From NCBI GenBank assembly GCA_036873135.1, contig JAPTYO010000020.1, positions 1,356,081-1,420,080 on the forward strand: DNA of 64,000 bases. The letters are read 5' to 3'. A program made the translations under genes and the position numbers. This document shows positions 1-11,900 of this stretch, piece by piece (the stretch's first letter is position 1; every line of letters begins with the position of its first letter). The notes beneath the pieces are model-generated. The model did not search any database and was not told the origin of the DNA. It worked only from the letters and a program-made list of their open reading frames with translations. The stretch comes from Clarkia xantiana subsp. parviflora (taxonomy: Eukaryota > Streptophyta > Magnoliopsida > Myrtales > Onagraceae).

Positions 1-900
1 TGACATATTTCATTGCCTCATTTCATAGAAGCTTCAGTTTGGCTGTTGAATCTTGCAATGAGGAGCATAATAAAATCATATTCTTATATTTTGTCCGTTC
101 ACTATCTCCTGATGATTTAGTAATTATTGATTGATAAAATACAATATGTCTCTTAAATTCATATTTGAAGAATTCAAACCAGACTATGAATTTCATGCAG
201 GTTTGTGCACAGGATGTTATAGTGACTCTAAATTGCAAAGAGTGGTTATGAAAATGATTCTTGCTTTTTAAGCTAGATAATCAGCTCCTTCAAGTATAAG
301 ATTACCACATTGCGGTAACAAGAGGATCATGATTCAGTGAGTTATTATTTGATTCAATTTGGGGGATTTTCACAGGTGCTTAAGAATTCTCCTCTTTTTA
401 TAACATCAAAAGGTGAGTGAACTTATATGTATCGCTTCTTTGACGCCTATTTTACTGATGATACTATTTGAAGAGATATAACTATTGGTCTTGTTGTATG
501 TACTTATATATGATTTTACTAGCTATCACTTTACACAAACCTACATGTTTGAGCATCAAGATGAGGACTCTATTCAGGTCATGGCTATCATTTCCAGATT
601 CAGTCAGGATTGGAATGGACTATGAAGAAGGAATGAACTCTTTTTATACAGCTTATATTGTATTTGGAAAAAGGTAAAAACGATTCCTCTTTTTCTAGCA
701 TTTATTACTGATTTCTCTTGAAACGATTCTCGCCTTAACTAACCAATACATGACAGATCTAACTTCATGTGAATCTGCAATGTAGACCGATCCCGACCTC
801 TGAGCCTTCGGCCACACACTCCACCATTGCACCACTTGCAATAATGCTACCTTTCCTTTATCAATAGGGTTGGAGTATCCCAAGGGCAGTCATCCATTAA
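1..900. other. intergenic, no gene recognised
   Basis: AT-rich sequence with only short open frames that resemble nothing I know. The last part leads into the uS11 pseudogene; upstream exons of that gene are not recognisable here. Confidence 0.5.
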
Positions 901-1538
901 GGAGTTGCTCACATCTTTGCCTCATTCAACAAAACCTTTATCGTAAGAATTTGATTCAGTTGTTTATTTGATTATTATTGACTACTCTAGATTGAGCTGA
1001 GTGAATGTGTTTTAATTGCAGCATGTCACTGACTTGTCTTGGAGAGAAACTCTTGTCCACATTACTGGTAAATGAGCATCTTAACACTAAAATTTTATAT
1101 ATTTGCCTTTGGTATATATGTTTATTAATTCGTCATGTTTTGATCTTGATCTAATATTGGCTACTCATACGTCTGAAATAGTTAAATGCAGTTTATTAGC
1201 TTGGTTTCCATTGGGTTTTTCACTTTCCTAGCTGAGATGTGAATAACTATATGTACTAATGTGGTTATTATATGGAATGCTGTTTTATAGAATTTTTGTT
1301 GCTTGCTTCATGCTTGAGACATCAGGATCAACTTTAACTTGCTAGTGTATTTTTTTAAACCATCATTCTAGGATTTAAATAGGATTTAAATAGTGTTCTA
1401 CTAGATGTATTTGTTGAAATTCATTTGTACTATTACATTCTTATCTATTCAGGTGGAATGAATGTGAAGATTGATAGGGATGAATCATCCCTATATGCAG
1501 CTATGCTTGCAGCTCATGATGTTTCACAGTGTTGCCCG
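901..1538 (+). pseudogene. uS11 (cytosolic RPS14) pseudogene, intron-containing fragment
   Basis: Three exon remnants encode the central part of small-subunit ribosomal protein uS11. Exon 901-942 reads GVAHIFASFNKTFI and is followed by GTAAG. Exon 1022-1067 reads HVTDLSWRETLVHIT and is followed by GTAAA. Exon 1453-1538 reads on through [20 protein letters not shown]. Phases join correctly, so the introns are ancestral and this is a decayed duplicate rather than a retrocopy. The N-terminal exon and the entire basic C-terminal half, which binds rRNA, are missing; after 1538 the sequence is unrelated and repetitive. Substitutions at normally invariant positions (for example G to W in the LSGRETL segment) also indicate loss of function. 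Confidence 0.8.
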
Positions 1539-1650
1539 GTATTTATTACTGTTGCCAAACCTCGTTATTAGTTCTAAAAAAATGCTTTTGATTGACGGTT
1601 CAAACAAGAATGTCCCTTCGTATTAACGATACTGTAAATATATTTTGCAG

Positions 1651-2110
1651 GTTGAATGGTGTGGTATGATTTTGAGCAGCTTTTGCAGGTTGAATGGTGT
1701 GGTATGATTTTGAGCAGCTTTGAATTGTAGAGTTATGTTTTGGTTATTAAAGCCTTGAATTGAGCTAGATGACTTAGCTTAATTCTGTATTTAATAATAG
1801 ATAAATGTGTTATTTAGATATAATATTGCACTTGACTATGTAATTTTTTAAGTTTAATATTATATTATACTTTTTGTTGCAAATAAGTTGAAGGGTGGGT
1901 ATGATTTTGAGCAAGCACTTGAATCTTGGTATGATTTTGAGGAGTTCTGAATTGTAGGTTCTGTTTCAGTTATTATAGCTCTAAGTTGAGCTTAGTGACT
2001 TAGTTTAATTGTGAATTTGATGTACAAATATATTATTTAGATATGATATTACACTTGACTATGTAATCTTTAAAGTTTGATGTTATATCATATTTTTACA
2101 TTAAATATTT
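1651..2110. repeat. imperfect tandem duplication
   Basis: A 37-bp unit (GTTGAATGGTGTGGTATGAT and onward) is repeated back to back at 1651 and 1688. A longer, diverged copy of the roughly 200 bp that follows begins near 1888 and shares the same order of motifs (TATGATTTTGAG, GAATTGTAG, TTATTTAGATAT, CACTTGACTATGTAAT). It lies where the missing uS11 exons should be. Confidence 0.6.
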
Positions 2111-2177
2111 GTGTTATTAATCTTAATAATACGTATAATATAAATATAATAATATTGGATCAATATATATATATATT

Positions 2178-2564
2178 CCTTGCAGAATCCCTCACAAATC
2201 CCTTAAAATATAATTCCTCACAAAAACCCTTAATAAGTTGATAATTATGAACCCTTAGAATTCTCTAAAAAAACCCTTAAATAAGACCCTCGGAAAATCC
2301 CTTTGTAATTTATTACCGAAAATTCTAAAAAATTCCCTAAATAGTTTTTGAGGGAATTGATTTTTAGAGGGTTTGCTATGGATTTTGAGGGAAAATCCCT
2401 CACAAACATTTTCAAGGGATTTCCCTTTAAAACCACAATTTTTCTGGCGGGTCTATTTGCTAGAAGCGTTCTCTTAAAAAATCCCTTACAGATGATATTT
2501 GTGAGGGATTTCCGGAAATCCCTCAAAAAATCGACCCTCACAAATTGAAGAATTTCTTGTAGTG
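2178..2564. mobile_element. CACTA-like element fragment with subterminal repeats
   Basis: The right end reads TTTCTTGTAGTG, the reverse complement of a CACTACAAGAAA terminal inverted repeat typical of CACTA (En/Spm) elements. Inside are many copies in both orientations of a CCCTCACAAATCCCTT-like motif, as in transposase-binding subterminal arrays. The opposite CACTA terminus is not visible, so the element is truncated or its left end has diverged. It has no credible coding sequence. Confidence 0.55.
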
Positions 2565-2766
2565 TTTTTTGATATAATGTGCATCATGCATATTATTTTT
2601 TTAATTCATTTTAATGAAAAATTGAAAAGTAACTAATTGTATACTTGAAGCAGCTAATTGCAACGACAATTTGTTGAGACGATTAATTATAACGTATAAC
2701 ATCTTGAGTATAGTACTATACTAGACTGCTGGAGGGACTACGTTGACAAGGTCAGTGCCTGCACTG

Positions 2767-3145
2767 TAGGGTTGGGTATGGAACAGTTCCCGACCCGGAA
2801 TGGAGCTGTTTAAAACTGGTTTCGAATCGGTCCAGCCGTTTCGAACCTTTTTTTTTTTTGTGTTTTTTTGTTATAGAAAAATTGGTTTGTATGGAACTGG
2901 CTCGAAACTGTTTTGCCAAATATAGTTCCGATCTGGGTTCGAATCGGTCTAGCTGTATTTAATAAAGGTTTATACTATTTAAAAAAAAACGGTGTAAAAC
3001 TGTTTTTGTTCCAGTCCAGAATCTGATTCGACAGAAGTATACTAACGGTTCTTGGTACATGATTCACTCTCAGTAAATTTGGTATGTGTGGAACCGGTCC
3101 AAACTAAACTTGTTTCAAGTGGTCCAATTATGAATCAACTCTAGA
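2767..3145. mobile_element. probable hAT-type non-autonomous element, diverged
   Basis: Begins TAGGGTTGGGTATGGAAC and contains runs of GGTCC/GGAACCGG-type motifs like the better-bounded hAT elements at 10438 and 37308; it ends near GAATCAACTCTA. No matching 8-bp target duplication was found, so the limits are uncertain. Confidence 0.4.
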
Positions 3146-3597
3146 TCGGCTAGACCGGTTTTTTTTCCAAAATCTAATGCATTTGTTGTTATTCAGAAAA
3201 TCTAATTAAAAAACTCAAAAGAGAGTGCGAATATTAGATAACATTTTGAATTTAAAATCAACGCTACTAATTCCTTTTTTTATTGAAAGAAAAATAATAA
3301 AAGATATGGAAATATTTAGCAATAATTATGCACCGATCGCGATGGGAAGGAAGAAAATTCAACTTGCTGAAAAAATGACTAAAATAATCAATAATGGGAA
3401 GTAAAAAAATTAACACATGAAAAATAAGAGAATTGCGATTGAGAACAAGTCTCATGTGATTGGTTTGAATTGGAATAATGATATCATTCTCATGTGTTCG
3501 TATGCCATTTGCATGTAGTTTAGCAACGCTCGAGAAATAAATTAAGGACGAAGGTATTTTCCACGCCATATTTAAAAATGCTGACCAAATATGTGAA

Positions 3598-3638
3598 ATT
3601 ATTATTATTATTATTATATTATTATTATTATTATTATT
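3598..3638. repeat. (ATT)n microsatellite
   Basis: About 13 ATT units with one interruption. Confidence 0.9.
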
Positions 3639-3639
3639 C

Positions 3640-4730
3640 TTTTAGAAATTGACGGTATCTTCTTCGTTCTTTCTTTTTTTTGGTAAATGCGTATCTTTGT
3701 TCATGTAATAAAAAAATTATTGGTTTTGTAATCTAATATAGTAATAATTGATCATAATTAATTAATTAAAATCTCAATATCTTAATATTTCCCACTCGAC
3801 TGAAACCCAAATGACACGCTTTTCCATGTGCCACATTGTGTTCTAATTATGCACTTGGATAAGAGACATTTTGTTATCATTAATAATTGTAATTTGCTTA
3901 CTATAAATGAAATTATGAAGTTCTAAAAAATAATATGTAATTTATAAGAAGCAGTTGTGTACATTTTTTTTTTTAATCCGACTATAACACGTCTCCTTAT
4001 AAAACATCGATCATGGGTTGTTCCAAATTTCTAGATAAACGTTTAAACTTGTTCTATATACGACCGTGATTTATTGTAAGTCAGATCTGAGATTTCGAAG
4101 CTAACTACTTAACTGAGACTTAACTACTTATTTTACAGGTGGGTTGTTGGATTTAGATGCGTAAACAAATAAAATTTTAGTTTGTTAGCTGTCTAACCAT
4201 TAATCAAAACCTAATTCAAAACCTTGTCATTATATTAATAATTTCAAACCACTACCTAATTTTTTTTATTTTTTTTTTGGGTTATGAAACTACTTAATTA
4301 TTCATTATTTTAAAAATTAATTACCTACATAGAAAGGCACCGTTAGAAATAATTGAATATTGTGCATCTAATTAAAGATATTTTTTTTCGCCAAAAAAAT
4401 AAAAAATAAAAAATATTTTATTGCAAACAATTTAATTTTTTAACGAATCTATCACACGTGTAAACATCAAAATACCTTATGTGGCGACACATACTTTTTT
4501 CATGACCAATTTGACAAAAATTATAATGAATTTAGCAATTTTGTCAGAAATTAAAAGTTCAAGTAATCGAACTAAAAAAAAAAATCAAAGTTCTAATAAG
4601 GCTTCATCATGTTAGCAACATCTGTAAGATGCTTGTTCCACACTTAGAATAACCTTCACTCGTATCAGATCAACCAGTAATGGATGAAGTGTTAATCATG
4701 CATAATTTTTCATTTCTAGTATTCAATGGA
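3640..4730. other. AT-rich intergenic DNA
   Basis: No gene, tRNA or clear transposon terminus seen; many homopolymer A/T runs. Confidence 0.5.
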
Positions 4731-4734
4731 GTTA

Positions 4735-4995
4735 CCCTTAGTAGTAATGGTCTAGTGGTTAAGAGCGCTTACTCTCATTTGTGTTGGCTCCAAAGTCCAA
4801 GATTCGAAACCCTTTAGGGGCGTCTCTTGGTTGTGACTTGTTTGAAAAACAAAGTGCCGTATGGCTCACATATCGCATCAGAAATATAAGGATGCGAGTA
4901 GAACTGGGTTTAACAGTCTTACCTTTTGAATATACTAGGCTACTAGTGGGGTTACGTTGACAGGGCCAATAATGTGTTGATTATTCATTAAGTGT
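4735..4995 (+). mobile_element. tRNA-derived SINE
   Basis: A pol III box A (TGGTCTAGTGG, 4748-4758) and box B (GATTCGAAACC, 4801-4811) have the spacing of a tRNA-derived promoter. The body that follows (CTCACATATCGCATCA, ACTAGTGGGGTTACGTTGAC) is repeated in diverged form near 61500 and 61900 and in part near 2710. There is no tRNA cloverleaf, so it is a SINE rather than a tRNA gene. Confidence 0.65.
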
Positions 4996-5149
4996 GTTTG
5001 GAAAAATTCAAGACCATGAGCAGAAAAAGCCTTTAGAATCACTATTATTAGTTCATTTCTTTAAATTGGCAAAAAAAAAAAAAAAAGTATTCAGCACAGT
5101 TTAAACTTTAAATTTCTAATTAATTAATGAATTAATAGATAAATCTTTT

Positions 5150-5226
5150 TCTTTTCTGCGGGGTGATCCTAGGTGAAGCCCCATCAAAAGAGCAGCACTT
5201 GTAGCATGCTCGCTTCACAGTTTTTG
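5150..5226. repeat. SINE-family fragment
   Basis: The segment GGGGTGATCCTAGGTGAAGC through GCAGCACTTGTAGCATGCTC resembles the sequence around 5698-5724 and 6467-6500 and, in part, 4600-4660, marking a dispersed repeat family. Confidence 0.4.
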
Positions 5227-5267
5227 GTCCCTTTCGTCCAGTGGTTAGGACATCGTCTTTTCATGTC
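5227..5267 (+). pseudogene. 5' half of mitochondrial-type tRNA-Glu(UUC)
   Basis: GTCCCTTTCGTCCAGTGGTT and the following 21 bases match, from memory, the 5' half of plant mitochondrial trnE through the anticodon TTC. Sequence identity stops just after the anticodon arm; the T arm and 3' acceptor strand are absent. This is best read as a small nuclear insertion of organellar DNA. It cannot fold as a tRNA. Confidence 0.55.
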
Positions 5268-5724
5268 ACTCCAGGACCTATTGTTAAGAATAGTGAATTA
5301 TTATTCTCATTAATAGCATTTAAGCTTCGGCAAAAAAAATAGCATTTAACCAACCGGGCAACCATATGCTTCGACCCGCATTAAATGTTGAGCTATTCGT
5401 TGAAGATAAAAGTACATCGAAACCGTACGAGGTTTTACCATGAGTAGATTGTATTCATTGGGAAAATATAGGTTCGATCAATATTTGTTTCTCCGGAGTA
5501 CCAAAAGCAAGCATTATGAACATAAAGTCTCAAAGTATATATGGAACCCAAAAAGAGGCTGGCGCAACTTAAGTGGGATATAACAGATTTTTTATGGTCT
5601 AACATTATTGCCAATACATTATCATCGTTCTGTTTCAAATAGTAATCTCTAATGAAAAATATAGCCCCATGAGCAACAGCTAATTTGCACTCGCACTGGG
5701 GTCACCCTATAGGAGGGCAGCAAC

Positions 5725-5880
5725 TAGGGGTAAGCTTAAAAGCCCGGGAACCCGAAATCCGGGGAAACCTGTCCCGAAAATCCGTCCCGATTGAAAAACC
5801 GATCCCGATTTGAAAATTCTCGCCCGAAAATTCGGGTTCGGGTATTGAGCTGAAAAAACCGTTTCACCCAAACCCGCCCG

Positions 5881-5945
<65 letters not shown>

Positions 5946-6466
5946 ATTAATGGTTTTGGATGATGTAGTGAAGTTGTCTTTTGATTTGGTTATAGTCTTC
6001 GAGATTTTGTCGGACTATGTATGCACACAATGATGTTGTCTTTTGATTTGGTTAGAGACTTTGGTTGTGTAATGGACTGTTGTTAAGTTATGCGTTTGAA
6101 ATTGATGGTCAGATGCAGATGTTGGTGTATGAGGGAAAGATGTGTGTATAATTCAGATATGGTTATATGATTCTGCTCTGTATAATCCTGGTTACTTAGT
6201 CAAGATGTCGATGTGTGTAATCATGGTTACTTAGTCAAGTCATGGTTTGCTTGCCATTTTTTTAATTAACATATAATCTGCAAAATTGTGCTAAGTTGTT
6301 AGTTTGGTCTAACCCGAAACCCGCCCGAAAAACCCGAAACCCGAGGCCGGGCAGAATTTTTCTCATATTTCCCACCCGAGCCCGAACCCGAGTCTAAAAA
6401 CCCGAACTTTGGTGGGCGGAATTATTCTTCAAATTTCTCGATCGAACCCGCCCGCGCTAACTCCTA
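5725..6466. mobile_element. non-autonomous hAT element with 8-bp TSD
   Basis: Termini are TAGGGGTAAGC and GCTAACTCCTA, an imperfect inverted pair of hAT type. The element is flanked by a perfect 8-bp direct repeat GCAGCAAC at 5717-5724 and 6467-6474. Both subterminal regions are packed with CCCGAAA/CCCGCCC motifs in inverted arrangement. It encloses an (ATT)n microsatellite at 5881-5945. No transposase is encoded. It interrupts a SINE-family repeat whose continuation resumes at 6475. Confidence 0.85.
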
Positions 6467-6479
6467 GCAGCAACCGTAG

Positions 6480-6660
6480 AATGTTCGTTCCACACTTAGA
6501 TTAATTTTCACTCGTACTAGAGTCAGACCTTAAAGGGGCTCTGACCAATAATATTTTTTTATTTTGATAGTTACTAGTAGAGTTTCAACCACCAACCTCT
6601 AATTATTAAGACTCTAATTAAGAGGTCAAACCGCTGAACTGAAACGGTTAATATGTTAAA
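6480..6660 (-). mobile_element. tRNA-derived SINE, reverse orientation
   Basis: Read on the minus strand, an A-box-like AGTTCAGCGGTTTGA is followed by a B-box-like GGTTGAAACTC. The distal part shares GTTCGTTCCACACTTAGA with the repeat near 4630. No cloverleaf forms. Confidence 0.45.
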
Positions 6661-6702
6661 ACAAAATGATTAATATACCCATCTCCCTCTTCTCTCTCTT
6701 CT

Positions 6703-6709
6703 ATATAAG
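6703..6709 (+). promoter_or_regulatory. TATA box of the BCAT gene
   Basis: TATATAA follows a CT-rich tract (6682-6701), a common plant core promoter arrangement, and lies about 290 bp before the start codon at 7002. This predicts a 5' UTR of roughly 260 nt. Confidence 0.6.
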
Positions 6710-7001
6710 CCAGCAGTGTCTAGCTAGCTTAGCTATCTTCTCATGACGTGGAGACTCAAGCTACAAATTAAAACATACATGCTTTTCTTGTTTTTGGATT
6801 TGTATTGGATTTAAATAGCCGATAGATACATGCACATTGTCAATTTCTGGGTTCCGTTCTCAAATTGAGATCCATATCAAATCAAACCCTGATTCTAATT
6901 TCGCCCATCTCTTGTTTTCTAGATTCCTCCCCATGCATGCATAATTCCTTCACTGTATTGAATCTCTTCGTCAAATTGAAGCAACGATATTGTTTCCAAC
7001 T

Positions 7002-8878
7002 ATGATTTCGAGGTTTTTCGGTAAAACGTTACAGTCTTCTCTAAGGAACAGCGCCGCCGGCAGCGGCGGCTGTCTGTCGGTGACTAAGAAGACAAGACAG
7101 CATCTGCAGGTTTGTTTCGCGCGTGTCTTTGGTGATGTATTTTCGGATTCTTAAGATTCTTTGAGATTCTTGAATCTTGATGATTATTTTTCTTCAATCA
7201 AATGTAATTCTTCAACAACTGTGTGTAATGAGATGATGAAGAAATTGACTGATACGTGGCATGCAATTTTGGTTTTGTTTGATTAATTTCAGAGTGAAGC
7301 TTCGTACACATCTCAGGCTTCTGCGGCTCTACTCAAGGCATGTGAGACATCTGTTTCTAGGTGAGTCAACTGCTCGATCGATTTTTAAATTTGATTCGCT
7401 AAATTTCAATTTTAAGTCGTTTTTTCTTTTACATTTTCTAATACCGAATCAAATACGAATTCAGTTACACTCAATTTAAGAGGTTTAGAAGTGTATTCAA
7501 ATTTTTTTTATTTTCATATATTCAGGTTGAGTTCGACTTTATTTAAACTTTAAAATTAAAATATTATATATATATATAATATAAGGTCCACAAACTAAAA
7601 GCATTTCTAAAACATCTAATTAGTTGAGTTTGATTTAAAGTGTATTATTTATAATTTAACCGAAAAAAATGTAAACTTGTTGATGCAAGTTGGAACCTAT
7701 ATTGAGCCGAACGTGAGCTTGAAATAGTTTAGTCTCGATTAATTATGTTCAGATTATTGATTGATTAGACAGTTCATTTGAATTGGTTATATTATTTTCC
7801 GGTCAATTATTTAGTTAAGAACTTAAAAGAAAACCAAGAGGGACTCCAATTTATTTATTATACACATGTGTAGCGTGTGCATGTGTGGATCCTGCCAAAA
7901 CTCTAGCTGGCTAGTTGTCTATCTCATATGATAAGGATAGGATGTAAACAACAAGTGGAGCCCCGTACTTTTCGTCACATACCTTTCCCCACGTGTTTTG
8001 TCTGGTTTGTATTATGGGACAAGTATATAATATGATTAAAATAATTATATTATATAATATAATATATTTTAAAACATATAATATATTTCAGAAGGATAGT
8101 TTGTTATAGATATAAGTATACAAAATTAAGTGAATACTTTTGCTAAATAGTATTGATGAAAAATCTCGATTTTCTCATATATTATTAATCACAATATCTG
8201 AAACTCAAAACGGTTAAATATAGCTTAAATAATGAAAATAAAAACTATAATCCTAGTTCAAAATTCGAAATTTGCAATAAACCCTAACAAAATCAATTAA
8301 TTGCAAAAACGACATAAAGAAACATCAATTGCGATTTTAACCTCGTAAACGAATGAATTTGGCCAAAGTACGTCAAACCCTATAATTCACTATGAGTCCT
8401 CTTCAGATCGTCGTTTTTGCATGAAATACTGTATACACACGCCAAAATCCGACGTTTTACCAACTTCGTCCATATCATAATAACATTCTGATTCAATTGT
8501 GAGTCAATTGATTCCATTGATTGATCATATTTGACTCATTCATAACACTAACACTAGTATAATTATTAACTATAATAACTAAAAAAATTACTAATTACTA
8601 TTATTTTAAAGCATTTAATACATTTTAAAAGTTATTGATTAAATATTATAGTGTTTTAAATATATTATATGTTTTATATACATTTGTATTTTTGACGTCA
8701 TTTTAAGCTAGCCATATAATAACTGTACGGTGGGTGGGCCAAAAGAACATATAGATATGAGTTATGACACTTATAATAAGTCAATAGTGGCCAATGGCAT
8801 GTGTTGAGTTATCAGCTAAAATACTTGCACTAACTAACAAAAGACTGATATTTGGACAAATAAATTAAATAATAAGAA

Positions 8879-8910
<32 letters not shown>

Positions 8911-11900
8911 TTTCAATTTTTTTTTAATTTATACATTATAAGAGTATTTACGATGGTATTACATAGTATTACTTAAATAAGGTACATATTTTTTTATGTA
9001 AATTGTATAAAAACATATTATAACAATTTAACATAGCATTCTTTGAAAGCGAGACCCACCTATTTTTACATAACATATTACTTAACCAAATTTAAATTAT
9101 AAATTAATTCATTCTATAACTAATGGTAATATCTTATTGGTGGTTGTTGAAAAATTTAATAATAAAATGTATTTAAGGAATATAGTTAAGTAAAACTATT
9201 GGCGAAATATAATATTTATGTGTATCTTAACGTTACGTATTACTTAAAGTGTACATAAATGTTTACGTGACAATTTTAAAGTATACAATTTATGGAATAG
9301 TTATTTTTTTTTAAGGGGGTCATCTAAGATGGTACAATCAGAAGAACAATATATGTATGTCATATGTTTATTATTTATTTCATTTATAGAATAATTTTTC
9401 GTTTGAATTGAATCGTAAAATGCTGACTAGGAATATTCCTTTAATTCTGATAAGATTTTAGAATTAATAACCAATGAAAGGTCTGAAATTTGACCCATGT
9501 TAACCGAAGAGGTCTGAATTTTCAAAAGTTAATATGGAAGGTCTGAAATTTCAACTTTGTTGATATAAGAGGTCTCCGTTAATATTTTCGGTTAAAACTG
9601 ACGGAAGTTGGTCACATGCTTGACATGTGCAGAAATAAAATTAAATCCCAAAAATGTTCTTCTATCAAAGTGTGGACCTCACATGCTTGAAATGAAAGAC
9701 GAAAATGCCCCCATTTCACATGCTTGAAATGAAAAGACGAAAATGCACCACCTGCGGCCGCTGACCACCCGTTGCCACCGACCACCGTCCAAGGCTGACG
9801 ACGACCACCACCCAGGCCGACGACGACCACCAATCGGGCCGGCCACCAACCCAATTGGTGGTGGCCGTCCCAGATCGGTGGTGGCCGCCACCCCAATTGG
9901 GCTGCTGGCCCCGATTCAATCCACATATAGTGCTCCGACCAAGTTGAAAATTCAGACATTTCATATTAACTTTTGAAAATTCAGACATCTCTGGTTAACA
10001 TATTTCAAATTTCAGACCTTTCGTAGGCTATTAACCTAATATTTTAACGTGAACCCTCTATGCAATGATGTTATAGTTTCTTTAAATAGAGCATATTCTT
10101 TTGGAGCATGTAACAATCTTATAGTTTATATAGTCTCCTCTTCAACTAAGAGCCGGAAAATTTATTGCAGCCATTTAGATGAAGATGAATACGCTGACGT
10201 GGATTGGGACAACCTGGGATTTGGTCTTATGCCAACCGATTACATGTACACTATGAAGTGCACCGGTCTGGACGAACGGTACGAACAAGGCAAGATAAGT
10301 CGCTACGGCAACATCGAGCTCAGCCCTTCTGCCGGAGTCTTGAATTACGGCCAGGTAACTAACTACGGAAACGATTAAGAGTCCGACACTGAGATTCCGA
10401 CGTGTTCAAAGTTAATAAAAATTACAACTCATACCATTAGGGATGAAAAAAACGGTTCGGTCCTGAATAAGAGCGCTTAGAACCGGTCCAGTCCGGAACG
10501 GTTACAAACAGATCAAGTTTTCATGTGGAGAATCAGATAATAATTATTAGTATATTTCTTTGGAATCGGTCCTAAATTGGACCAGACTGGTTTTTGACCG
10601 ATTTTTTTATTTTTAAAAATTTAGTGTAAATCTGTATATAAAAACGGGTCGGCCTGATTCTAGACCTCACCGAACTATTTTTGAAAAAAACAGTCGAGAA
10701 CGGTCTAAAACTAGACCTGTTTTTCTGACATATATCTTAGCCAATAGAAAATTAGGGCCGGACCGAGACTATTTAAACAAATTCTGATCCGGGCCAGAAC
10801 CAGCTCTACATACCATAAAAACACATTCGAATAATTTCAGAATGTTTATATCGGAATTTGTATCAATGCTCAGCTAACTCGATTATGGGCTAATTGATCA
10901 TAACTTCAAGCAATGATCAATTATTGTTTGGCTTAATCTATATATATATATATATATAGGGACTCTTTGAAGGCCTAAAGGCATACCGGAAACAAACCGG
11001 GCAACTTTTATTGTTCCGACCACAAGAGAACGCTCTCCGTATGCAGTTTGGAGCCGAAAGAATGTGCATGCCCGCCCCATCGGTTGATCAATTCGTTGAT
11101 GCTGTGAAACAAATCGTGGTAGCCAACAGACGCTGGGTAATAATACTTCCTACTTATGTCGACTTTCATAACTGTGAAAGTATAAAAATTAAACTACTGT
11201 AAGATTTTAGGACAGTCAGTTATACAAACTGTCTAAAATTTGACATGATATCAGAATGCACATGTTCTGTTTGGTTACAAAGCTTCACGTGGTCGATACA
11301 AGCTATCGTAACTAAATATGGTATATGCATGGATTTAGGTTCCTCCTCCTGGGAAAGGGGCACTTTACATTAGACCATTGCTGATAGGAAATGGCCCAAT
11401 TCTGGGTTTGGCTCCTGCACCTGAATACACTTTCTTGATATATGCATCCCCTGTTAGAAACTATTTTAAGGTAACTCACTCTTTTTACTAATTTATATAT
11501 ACTTTTTACTATCATATTAAGCAAATGTTCAAGCGATACGATTAAATAACTGCTTGAAATTATAACATTCGGTAATACAGGAAGGTTCTGCGCCGTTGAA
11601 TTTGTATGTCGAGGATGAGTTTCATCGAGCATCACGTGGTGGGGTCGGAGGAGTGAAGACTATAAGTAACTACGCGCCGGTGAGACAACGAATCTACAAA
11701 ATGATAGTGTCTTGTTAATTCTCATGTTAATTGATCGGTTTTAAGTCGGACTAACCTTAAATGATGTTATTAATTCTCTCTAAAGGTTCTGAAAGCAATG
11801 ACAAGGGCTAAAAGCAATGGATTCTCTGATGTCCTTTACCTCGACTCGGTTAGCAAGAAGAATGTAGAGGAAGTGTCGTCTTGCAATATCTTCGTACGCA

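Noticed and set aside
2245..2548. Frames on both strands with similar peptides
   Set aside because: Product of inverted CCCTCACAAA repeats in a CACTA remnant.
4741..4815. Functional tRNA gene
   Set aside because: Box A and B are present but no acceptor or anticodon stem forms; the body repeats elsewhere as a SINE.
5227..5300. Functional tRNA-Glu gene
   Set aside because: Only the 5' half is present; no T arm or acceptor 3' strand.
3598..5945. CRISPR-like or satellite arrays at (ATT)n tracts
   Set aside because: Simple trinucleotide microsatellites; no spacers or unit structure.
9612..9988. Several overlapping frames in BCAT intron 2
   Set aside because: They lie in the GC-rich core of a foldback element inside an intron.
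10049..10378. 109-residue frame beginning before BCAT exon 3
   Set aside because: Its first 40 codons are intron; only 10171-10354 is coding, fixed by acceptor and phase.
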